Shown here piece by piece: positions 44,950-53,188 of a stretch of 64,000 bases of DNA. Position 1 is the first letter of the stretch; each line of letters opens with the position of its first letter. The notes beneath the pieces were generated by a model, which saw only the letters and a list, made by a program, of their open reading frames with translations, did not search any database and was not told the origin of the DNA. The translations under genes and the position numbers were made by a program. This stretch comes from a bacterium (GTDB taxonomy: Bacteria; Planctomycetota; Planctomycetia; Isosphaerales; Isosphaeraceae), in the NCBI GenBank assembly GCA_016125085.1, contig WGMM01000008.1, positions 124,001 to 188,000 on the forward strand, in the 5' to 3' direction.

Positions 44950-47214
44950 TCAGGATGTCTTCGGCTGGCGGATTTGATTTTCGAGCACGTCGAGCTTTTC
45001 GTCCATGCTCCTGAGCTGGGTGGAATCAAGATCCAGGCCACCGAAACGAATCTGGTAGAACGCGGATACGACGATTTGAGGTATTCCCTCAAGACCTGAT
45101 TCCTGAAATCGCTCCTTCAGTCCGATTCCGACCCGGTCCGCGAATTCCCTCGGCGTTTCGTTGCGCGATCGCTTCAGCCCCAGCTCGCCGAGGAGGGACT
45201 CAAGCCGTTGGTAAATGGCGATTCCAGGCGTCATTGCGGCCTGATCGCCATTTTTGCGCCAAATCCGCCCCAGAAATCGCCCCAGCAGCAATCGTCCCAG
45301 CCGGTAAAGCAGTATCGCCAAAACGGCTGCGACGATTCCGCCAAGGAACCCTCGCCCGCTGAAGGCCTTGAGCAGGTCCGATACTTGTCGTGTTCCGCTG
45401 AGCAGATCCCTGAAACCTTGAACCATGATCAGGAAACCGGACTGGGCCTCACGGAACAAGCGAATGATCGGGTCGTAAATGACGCGATACTGGCGTTCGG
45501 CATCGAAGCCGATGATGTAAAAGACCCAGATATACCGAATGAAATCCGTCGCCTGGCGAATCTGCGAGAAGAAACCGCCGGGCGAAATCGTCTGCTGTCG
45601 TTCGTAGCCAGGTGTCGGGTCGAGAGTGATCCAGCGTTCGACTTCACCAGGCCCGCTGGAAACGAGAGCTTCGACCCAGGCATGGGCGTACTTTTCGCGC
45701 ACATACATCACCCCGCCAAGGGCATTCCAGTCGCCACCCTTGAATCCGTTGACGAGTCGCGTCGGGATTCCCACGCTCCGAAGCGACAATGCCAGGGCCG
45801 AGGCGAAGTATTCGCAGTGCCCTTCCTTGCGGTTGCGGATGAAGTCGAGCACGGGGTCGATCTGCTCGTCCACACGCGTCTGCACCAGTGTGTAGCCGTA
45901 GAGGGTCTGATCGAGGAAGTGAGCCTCGACCGCGCGAGCCCGGGCTTCGGTATCCGTCGGCGATATGTTGGTCACGATCGGTTCGGCCAGTTGCCGCAGT
46001 TCGTCCCGCATCTGAGCCGGTATGGTGAGAAGGGTGCGGCGAAGCTCATCCGAAACGGGGATCTCACCGGGCTGCGGCAGCGCGGGGTCGATCGAGGAGA
46101 CCACTTCGTAATCGTAAACGCCGTTATAGGTATTCCGGGTGATGGTACCGTCGTTGCCGTTGAGGAGCATTCGGGATCGGAACCGCACGAGGGGCCGCGC
46201 GCCGAGAATCGGCCGAAGCCCAAAAACGACGTTGCTGTCGGTCGGCTCCTGGCGGATTTTCTGCTTGATCGCGTTCGTCAGCTCGAATTTCCTCGGCATG
46301 CTGACGGTCGCGTCCGGGTGCCGCTTCCACTGGCCTTTGTCGTAACGGGCCATCGTCACGCCACGCCAGTAAAGCTCATGCCCTGGGGCCGTCGTTTTTC
46401 CTTCGGAATCGAAAAACTCGACGGTGAGAACGATGGCGTCATTTTCGAGAATCTCGCCGAGCTGCCCCAGCTTGACTTCCTCATCGAAGCCGGTCAGATG
46501 CTTGCCGGCATTGCCCGAACGCTGGCTCAGGCGCATCGCATCGCCACGGGGCATCGCCAGGAAAACCAGCACGGACATCGCCAGAGTCGTCAACACCACA
46601 CGGATGCCGGACCAGAAAAAGGCCCTGTCGAAGATTTTCGAATAGGGCTGATCCTGGGTTTTGATCCTGGCTTTCGGCGGCAGATTCGCGGAAAGCTCAG
46701 GGTGATTCGACCGTGCAGCCTCACGTTCCAGGTGGAAGAGCGTCAGGGCCCAGAGGCTCACGATCGCCCAAAGAAAAATCGTCTGCCCGACGAGGTCGCT
46801 CTGGCTGATGACGGCCGAAGTCAAAACGATGACCAGGCCGAGCAGGAACAGAAACCAGTCGTCCTCAACACTTTTCGGCATGGCCATTTTGATCCACACC
46901 AGATAGAGCAGCCAGTGGCCCAGCGAGAGTACCAGCAGGTCGGACTGAAGCAAGCGCCAGCCAAGCCGCACCTCGGCGAACACGAGCGGCATGGAGAGCA
47001 GTGCCAGCCAGCCGCCCTGCCTGCGCGAAAGGCCCCTGGACCGGCCGCGGTCGACTCGGGCATAGGACCAGATCGCCAGCGCCAACGTCGCCGGGGGATA
47101 AATCATGGCGATCGGATTGTCTCGCCCGGATTCGATGGACAATGCGATCGAAGCCAGCACGAGCATGGCATAGAGACTGCCGCGAAACAGCCGCTCGAAG
47201 CGAATTCCGGTCAT
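44950..47214 (-). CDS. Membrane transglutaminase-like protein (TgpA type, DUF3488)
   Basis: 754 residues. About six N-terminal spans (about 10-215), then a large extracytoplasmic region with the transglutaminase-like core: Cys in GHCEYFASALAL, His in KYAHAWVE and Asp in ITLDPTPGY, all catalytic. Another membrane span follows (about 640-660) and a cytoplasmic tail (DUF4129-like) ends the protein. Third gene of the MoxR-DUF58-TgpA operon; its ATG overlaps the DUF58 stop by four bases. Operons of this type are widespread in bacteria and thought to act in envelope or protein-complex assembly. Confidence 0.9.
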   Translation of the reverse strand: MTGIRFERLFRGSLYAMLVLASIALSIESGRDNPIAMIYPPATLALAIWSYARVDRGRSRGLSRRQGGWLALLSMPLVFAEVRLGWRLLQSDLLVLSLGHWLLYLVWIKMAMPKSVEDDWFLFLLGLVIVLTSAVISQSDLVGQTIFLWAIVSLWALTLFHLEREAARSNHPELSANLPPKARIKTQDQPYSKIFDRAFFWSGIRVVLTTLAMSVLVFLAMPRGDAMRLSQRSGNAGKHLTGFDEEVKLGQLGEILENDAIVLTVEFFDSEGKTTAPGHELYWRGVTMARYDKGQWKRHPDATVSMPRKFELTNAIKQKIRQEPTDSNVVFGLRPILGARPLVRFRSRMLLNGNDGTITRNTYNGVYDYEVVSSIDPALPQPGEIPVSDELRRTLLTIPAQMRDELRQLAEPIVTNISPTDTEARARAVEAHFLDQTLYGYTLVQTRVDEQIDPVLDFIRNRKEGHCEYFASALALSLRSVGIPTRLVNGFKGGDWNALGGVMYVREKYAHAWVEALVSSGPGEVERWITLDPTPGYERQQTISPGGFFSQIRQATDFIRYIWVFYIIGFDAERQYRVIYDPIIRLFREAQSGFLIMVQGFRDLLSGTRQVSDLLKAFSGRGFLGGIVAAVLAILLYRLGRLLLGRFLGRIWRKNGDQAAMTPGIAIYQRLESLLGELGLKRSRNETPREFADRVGIGLKERFQESGLEGIPQIVVSAFYQIRFGGLDLDSTQLRSMDEKLDVLENQIRQPKTS

Positions 47215-48584
47215 CGATCGCTCCCGCCCGCCACGGGCATAGGCATGGCCAGCTCATTCGGGGCCTGACTCGAATCCAGCGGGGCTGACGAATCGTCTTG
47301 AACGGCCGCTGGCGCTTCCTCGAGTTTCGATTTCGATCCTCGGCGGTCGAATTCGATCAGCGGATCGAGCGCCCCCGCGGACGCATCCAGAAATACGATG
47401 CGATTGATGAGTCCCCGGCCCGAAGCGCTTCGCAGGCGTTCGGAGCGGGCAAGTTCCTCGCTCCACTGCATCGGCCGGGTGCTCACGATGATGAAGATCG
47501 CCTCTCGCAGAGTGGCTGGCGGCATGATCTCCATCAATTGGTGGATCGAAAGTTCGTGATTCGGCTTGATCGTCGCCAGGCATGTGAGCATTTCATGCAG
47601 CAGCCGCACGGATGCAGGCCCCTGTCGCAGGTCCGGTACGGCACCTGTCCAGCCCAGGGTCAGCCGACGGCGTTCGCGCCGGCACAGGTCAACGCACAGG
47701 CTGGCAGCGAATTCGACGGCCAGCTCCACGTTCGCCTTCATGGCGTCGGTGGCCCTGTGGCGGGGCAGCCAGGGATCGAGAAGGATGACCAGATCCTGCT
47801 CGCTCTGCTGCTCGAACTCCTTGATCATCAGCTGATTGATGCGGGCACTGGTGCGCCAGTGGATCCAGCGGGGGCTGTCATCCGGCCGGTAATCTCGCAG
47901 GCCATGATATTCCTGCTGCTGGGCAGAGCGGTCATGCTGCTGGCCGCGCCGGGTCTGGCTGCTTTCCCGGTGAATGATCTGCCACCGGCGCGTCAAATGG
48001 CCGATACGCGGATAGATGACGATCGTTTCCGAAAGCGGGACGTGGCTGGAGCGTTCCATCAGGCCGAACGGGAAGCGTGTCAGCAGAGTGATCGCCTGCG
48101 CCCGGTAGCGGCCACGTGAAGGGGCGACGACCTGCCAGCGCGAGCGGTCGCGCGTGCCGCCGGCGACTCGTGAGAAAAACACCCGGGGGCTCAGCTTCGT
48201 GGAGCCTGGCACCGGATCCAGCGGCACCCATTCGTCGGTGAGCGTCAACGCCAGCACGGCGGATTTGCGGGCGGAGTTATCGAGAACGTAATCGATCGAC
48301 AGCTCATCGCCCGCGAATACGTGCGATGGCAGTCGACGTTTGATCCGCACCTTCCTGAGCATGGCCGTGCTCATGAAGAAGGATGTCACGATCGGGCCTG
48401 CGACCATCCCGCAGATCAGGAGAATCAGGTTGATCTGCTGATACCAGCCCACGACGGCGAGCACCAGGCAGCTCACCCAGTAGAACATGCCTTCCGGGGT
48501 GGTTTTCAACCGTTCCCTCGGCATGAGCCAGTCAATCGACTTGTGCCAGAGGCCTCGCCAGTAGGATGTCGCGGGTTTCGCCAT
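47211..48584 (-). CDS. DUF58 protein with vWA-like fold
   Basis: 457 residues from ATG at 48584 (MAKPATSYWRG); an earlier ATG five codons upstream is possible. Two N-terminal spans (about 33-75), a beta-rich region, and the DUF58 signature HGLRDYRPDDSPRWIHWRTSAR, followed by a vWA-like domain beginning DLVILLDPW, whose DxxxP does not keep the complete MIDAS set. The usual partner is the MoxR ATPase encoded 71 bases upstream. It probably works as an adaptor on the membrane side of the complex. Confidence 0.9.
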   Translation of the reverse strand: MAKPATSYWRGLWHKSIDWLMPRERLKTTPEGMFYWVSCLVLAVVGWYQQINLILLICGMVAGPIVTSFFMSTAMLRKVRIKRRLPSHVFAGDELSIDYVLDNSARKSAVLALTLTDEWVPLDPVPGSTKLSPRVFFSRVAGGTRDRSRWQVVAPSRGRYRAQAITLLTRFPFGLMERSSHVPLSETIVIYPRIGHLTRRWQIIHRESSQTRRGQQHDRSAQQQEYHGLRDYRPDDSPRWIHWRTSARINQLMIKEFEQQSEQDLVILLDPWLPRHRATDAMKANVELAVEFAASLCVDLCRRERRRLTLGWTGAVPDLRQGPASVRLLHEMLTCLATIKPNHELSIHQLMEIMPPATLREAIFIIVSTRPMQWSEELARSERLRSASGRGLINRIVFLDASAGALDPLIEFDRRGSKSKLEEAPAAVQDDSSAPLDSSQAPNELAMPMPVAGGSDR

Positions 48585-48655
48585 GGCCGCCGGTCTCACT
48601 CAGGGACGAACGAAAACTCGGGAGAACGCACGCGTTCGATCGCGCTTCGGCTTCG

Positions 48656-49630
48656 TCAGACCGGCACTTCGAGCCTGTCCACGATATCCCGCAGGATCGC
48701 TTCGGCAGCCGCGAACTCGCCCGCCTGGAGGAACGACTTGCCGACGATCCGGTGCGCCAGAACAGGACCGACGAGCGCCTTGAGGTCATCCGGAACGACG
48801 AAATCTCGCCCGCCGAGAAACGCGAACGCTTGAGCCGCCCGATACATCGTGAGAGCCCCGCGGGTGCTCACGCCGACTCGCAAGTCCTCGTGTTCACGCG
48901 TGGAACGGACGATCTCCAGAAGGTAATCGGCCACCGAATCGTCCACCCGCACATTGCGCACGGCATGCTGCAGTTTGACGATCTCCTCGCCCGTGATCAC
49001 GGGCGATAGCGTTTCGACTGGTGCCCCCTGCCTGTGCATGGTGAGGATTCGGCGTTCTTCGGAACGGGCCGGATAGCCCATCTTGATCCGCAGCATGAAG
49101 CGGTCCAGCTGGCTCTCCGGCAACACGTACGTGCCTTCGAATTCGAACGGGTTCTGCGTCGCCATCACGAAGAACGGCTTGGGCAGAGTGTGCGTGGTGC
49201 CTTCGATCGAGACCTGGCCGTCCGACATGGCTTCCAGCAATGCCGACTGCGTCCGGGGCGTGGTGCGGTTGATTTCGTCCGCCAGGATCACGTTGGCGAA
49301 AATCGGCCCCGGCTTGAACAGGAACTCGCCGGTGCCGCTGGAATAAACGCTGGAGCCGAGAATGTCCGAAGGCAGCAGGTCAGGCGTGAACTGGATCCGG
49401 CGGAAAGGCGAATCGATCGAAACTGCGATCGCCCGGGCAAGAAGCGTTTTGCCCACGCCAGGCACATCCTCGATGAGCACGTGCCCTTCGGCCAGCAGCG
49501 CGACGAGAGCCATGCGGATCGGCTCAGGCTTACCCACTACGACCGAATTCAGCTGTTCCGTCAGTCGTTCCAGGCCGGCTCGATCCGATGTTCCGACCGT
49601 CTGCTCGGCGGCGTTGGCATCCACGTTCAT
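48656..49630 (-). CDS. MoxR-family AAA+ ATPase
   Basis: 324 residues. Walker A is GVGKTLLA (about 58-65), Walker B is ILADEINRT (near 118-126), and sensor 1 lies in FFVMATQNPFEFEGTYVLPE. The C-terminal lid is complete. MoxR ATPases act with vWA or DUF58 proteins in folding or remodelling of complexes; this gene starts the MoxR-DUF58-TgpA operon. Cytoplasmic. The upstream 200 bases (49631-49830) should contain the promoter. Confidence 0.93.
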   Translation of the reverse strand: MNVDANAAEQTVGTSDRAGLERLTEQLNSVVVGKPEPIRMALVALLAEGHVLIEDVPGVGKTLLARAIAVSIDSPFRRIQFTPDLLPSDILGSSVYSSGTGEFLFKPGPIFANVILADEINRTTPRTQSALLEAMSDGQVSIEGTTHTLPKPFFVMATQNPFEFEGTYVLPESQLDRFMLRIKMGYPARSEERRILTMHRQGAPVETLSPVITGEEIVKLQHAVRNVRVDDSVADYLLEIVRSTREHEDLRVGVSTRGALTMYRAAQAFAFLGGRDFVVPDDLKALVGPVLAHRIVGKSFLQAGEFAAAEAILRDIVDRLEVPV

Positions 49631-49830
49631 TCGGGGCCCCCATCACGGTGTCCGGTCATTTCGCGAATTGATCACAAATTAAGTAACAAATTCGGAAAGG
49701 AATGGGAATGACTCGCCCCGAACTTCGACTGTCACAGCTCGATACGGTCGATCGCATCGCCTTTTCCGGTCTCGCATATTGTTCACCGAACCGAACCTGG
49801 CTTTATTCGCCGAATCGATCCTCGATTCGC

Positions 49831-52800
49831 TCACGATTCTCCATCTACGAAGGCCAGTTCTCCAGCCGCAAGAACCGCCACGCCGCCAGCCCCGAACGCG
49901 ACGGACTCGATGTCGCTATCGACGCCCGCCCGCCAGATCGGAGTGCCGTCGAACCGGGTAAGGTAAATGTGCTGACGATCGCACCTGAGAACGACCGACG
50001 AACCGTCCGCACCGGTTCCGAACAGGATCTGCCCCGGCTCTGACCGCCGTCGTCCGATGATTCCCCCGGAATCGTTCACCAGGACCGCCGACCCGTCGTT
50101 CGCCGAAACGACCACCCCCTGCCCCGTGCGCGCCAGGCTCCACCCTTGAAACGGAACCTCCGTCTGCCAGAGCACGGCTCCATCCAACGAGTGGCCACGC
50201 AACTGACGTTCCTGCCGCGAATAACTCGCCCATCGGCAAGTCGAACCATGCCGCCCGGCTGATTCGCAGACCAGAACCGCCTCCTGATCGCCCACGGACC
50301 ATCGCCCGACCTCGCTGCCAGCCGGGTCGAGTACGATCATGCCGCCGTTATCCAGGCTCAGGGCGATCAGTCCGTCATCCGCCAGGACCATCGATTCGGC
50401 CGTGGCAGGTAGCGACTTCCGCCAGATCCATCGGCCCGCGACCGTCGCACGACCGAGCCGGTCACCTTCCTGTACGATCGCCAGGCCGTAGCTCGTGGGC
50501 CGCATGTCGAAGTGGGTCACCTGGACCAGGTCCAGATCAGGCCGATGAATTGCCCCCCGGGCCAGGTCGACCAGTACCAGAGTGCGGTCGTTACCCGCCG
50601 CGATCCAGCCGTCGCGCTGGCGGATCAGCCGTCCGACGCCTCCAAGCGCGGGAACCGTCTCGGCTTCGACTCCTGTCTCGAGAAAGCACGTCAGCTGCTT
50701 TTTCGGGTCGAGCACGCCGACACGCGGAGGCTTGTCCGACACGATCAGATCATACCCCTGACCTGTTTCGTTTTCGCCCGCGATCCGGGCCGACCAGCTC
50801 GGCTGCCGCACGTTCGGGCCCGTGGAATCTCCCGCGGAAGTGATGATCCGCACCGGTTTCGAATTCGATCGTTCCTCGCGGCTTTCCGTCGAAAGGTCCA
50901 TTCGCACGACCTGACCGGACTCGGACGCCGCCAGCGCATACCGGCCAAGCGGATCGATCGCCAGATGCCGCCAAGGACCGCCCCGGTCGAATTCCCAGAG
51001 AATCGTGCCGTTGACGTTCACGGCAATCAGCGAACCTTCCAGAGTCGAGGCCAGGAAAAACCGCCCCGGATAGTCTGAAGCCGCTTCGATCACCGTCCCG
51101 CCCAGTTGGTAGGTTCCCTCGTTTTCGCCCTCTTCATCCAGCCGCTGCAGGCCCATCACGTTACACGATGCCAGCACCTTGCCCGATTCGCCGATGACGT
51201 GCATGTGGCCGAAGACGACGCCCGTGTTCCTCGCCCAGGCGATTTCAGGAATGAGCTGGTTACGCCCTTCCGCTTCGAAATCGACGGCCAGAAACTGGTC
51301 GAATTTCGTGCAGGCAAGCAGCCTGGCCGATCCTGGCACGAAGCTCATCCGGGCCAGCGGCTGGCGGGTTTCGAATTTCCCGGCCATCTTGCCGGCCCTG
51401 GTGTAAAGCTGGGTCTCTCGCCCTTCGAACGAAACCGCCACGAACAGCCCGAGCGGATCCACGGCCAGGCCAAGTGGCTCGGAATGGAGCTTCTTCTCGA
51501 CGATCAGATTCAGGTCGCCATCGAGAAGCACCAGTTTCGTGCGGTCCATCACAAGCGCGATCAGCTGACCGCATTGGTCGGCGGCACTGAGTTTGACGGC
51601 CTCGGGAGCCGCCTGCACGTTACGGATGTCGCCTTCGGGCGTAATCGCCACGATCCTGCCCGAATTTTCGCGCACGAGGATCGCCTGAGATTCGCCGCAG
51701 AGGTGCACGGCCGCGACAGCCGAATCGGCCTGATAAATCCAGTCGAGCGGCACCGGGAAGCCTTCCAGCCCGGTCGACGACCTCGATGCCCCGGCCGATC
51801 GCTCCGGCTTCGGCGCAGCCTTCGGTTTCGCAGCTTCCGAACCATTCGAAGCTGAAATGTCGTGGCCATCGTCGATCGGCAGCAGCTCGATCGTTTCCAG
51901 ATCGAGCGCGTATCCGGCCTGAACTGCCGAAGAATGATCCGAAGTGGTATTGCCGTTTGGAGCAACTGCGGATAACTGAGTGCTGGTGACGGGTGAAATC
52001 GCCAGCTGCGGCGCCGGTGCCGAAACCGCGGGCTCAGCCTGCGGAACCGCTGCCTGTGTGAGGCCTGAAGACGCGGTGTTCTCACCGGAATTTTCGCCGG
52101 CTTCGATGATCGCAAGACGTCGGGCGGCTTCCTCGGCGGTTCCGATGCGTTCCGAAGGGTCCCGCTCGAGCAGGCTCATCACGAATGCGTCCAGCTCAGG
52201 GCTAGATTCCGCGCCGTTTTTCGAAGGAGGCAGCGGGTCCGAAACGGCCAGGGCACGGATCGCGGTCAGAGGCGAATCGGCCGGAAACGGGTCGTGGCCC
52301 GTGAGCAAGCGATAGAACACGACGCCCAGATGGAAAAGGTCCGATCGCGCATCGCCGGGCTTGCCTTCCGCCACTTCGGGCGCAGGCAGGTCGGTCGAAC
52401 GGCCTGTCAGATACGCCGCAAGGTCACCACTGCCGGCAGGTTCGAGCATTCGCCAGCCCAGGCCGACGAGCCGGGCCCGCGCGTGCGAGCCTTCCAGCCA
52501 GATCCACTTCGGCGTGAGAAACCCGTGAACGAGCCCCTGCCGATGTCCGGCGGCCAGAGCCTCCAGAACCTCCCGGCAGATGCGTACGGCATGCTTCGTG
52601 GGGATTCGCCGCTGGGCTACGACTTTCTCCAGCGGCATCGCCTTGATCGCAGCCAGAATCAGGAACGGGTGGCCGGCGACTGCTTCGATCCGTTCGAACG
52701 GATCGACATGCGGGTGGTCGATCCGCAGCTTTTCGGCCATCGAGGCCAGGTCGAAGTCGGTCTTCGGAAAAACGACGAATCGAGCCGGCCGGCCGGAACG

Positions 52801-52959
52801 GAAGTCCTTGCCTGTCAGCACGGCCTTCGCCGGATCCGCGAAATTCACCCCATCGACAGGATAATCGCCGAGCTTCGCCGTCGTCTCGGGAACCGGGCCA
52901 TCGGTCACCGATCCTGCCAGAAACGGCGACATCTTCACGAGTTCCGAACTCAGCGACAT
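49831..52959 (-). CDS. Pseudokinase fused to a WD/PQQ-like beta-propeller
   Basis: 1042 residues from ATG at 52959 (MSLSSELVKMSPF). The first 350 residues have the order of a Hanks kinase: GHRQGLVHGFLTPKW (about 139-152) in place of the HRDLKPEN loop, VGLGWR (about 165-170) in place of DFGLA, a retained APE (LPAPEV, 191-196), SDLFHLGVVFYRLLTG (207-221) and a C-lobe end RDPSERIGTAEEAARRL. Because the catalytic Asp, the Asn and the DFG Asp are all gone, the kinase should be inactive. A 150-residue Ala/Ser/Pro linker follows, and then about 550 residues of repeats (short strands with G..VAVSF, LASCNV, LILVDLARG), a beta-propeller. A scaffold or sensor role is likely; no membrane span is seen. 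Confidence 0.8.
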   Translation of the reverse strand: MSLSSELVKMSPFLAGSVTDGPVPETTAKLGDYPVDGVNFADPAKAVLTGKDFRSGRPARFVVFPKTDFDLASMAEKLRIDHPHVDPFERIEAVAGHPFLILAAIKAMPLEKVVAQRRIPTKHAVRICREVLEALAAGHRQGLVHGFLTPKWIWLEGSHARARLVGLGWRMLEPAGSGDLAAYLTGRSTDLPAPEVAEGKPGDARSDLFHLGVVFYRLLTGHDPFPADSPLTAIRALAVSDPLPPSKNGAESSPELDAFVMSLLERDPSERIGTAEEAARRLAIIEAGENSGENTASSGLTQAAVPQAEPAVSAPAPQLAISPVTSTQLSAVAPNGNTTSDHSSAVQAGYALDLETIELLPIDDGHDISASNGSEAAKPKAAPKPERSAGASRSSTGLEGFPVPLDWIYQADSAVAAVHLCGESQAILVRENSGRIVAITPEGDIRNVQAAPEAVKLSAADQCGQLIALVMDRTKLVLLDGDLNLIVEKKLHSEPLGLAVDPLGLFVAVSFEGRETQLYTRAGKMAGKFETRQPLARMSFVPGSARLLACTKFDQFLAVDFEAEGRNQLIPEIAWARNTGVVFGHMHVIGESGKVLASCNVMGLQRLDEEGENEGTYQLGGTVIEAASDYPGRFFLASTLEGSLIAVNVNGTILWEFDRGGPWRHLAIDPLGRYALAASESGQVVRMDLSTESREERSNSKPVRIITSAGDSTGPNVRQPSWSARIAGENETGQGYDLIVSDKPPRVGVLDPKKQLTCFLETGVEAETVPALGGVGRLIRQRDGWIAAGNDRTLVLVDLARGAIHRPDLDLVQVTHFDMRPTSYGLAIVQEGDRLGRATVAGRWIWRKSLPATAESMVLADDGLIALSLDNGGMIVLDPAGSEVGRWSVGDQEAVLVCESAGRHGSTCRWASYSRQERQLRGHSLDGAVLWQTEVPFQGWSLARTGQGVVVSANDGSAVLVNDSGGIIGRRRSEPGQILFGTGADGSSVVLRCDRQHIYLTRFDGTPIWRAGVDSDIESVAFGAGGVAVLAAGELAFVDGES

Positions 52960-53188
52960 TTCGGATCGCTCCGGTGAAATGGCTTGGGCGATTGGACGCG
53001 AGAGCACCAGGTCGATGAACTTCGACTCAACAAGTCTATCCGAATCCGGCCAGCATCCGAAACAGCCATGGCCCGGCGATGCCGCCAAATGATCACGCCC
53101 GCCTGGCCGGCTGACCGGCAAGACGGGCGGATCGATATCGAGGTTATTCGCACTGATACGAGGCGGTCGATGGACCGACCTGGCCGAA

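Noticed and set aside
45208..47268. 686-residue open frame on the plus strand
   Set aside because: Antisense to the transglutaminase gene, which has a full catalytic triad.
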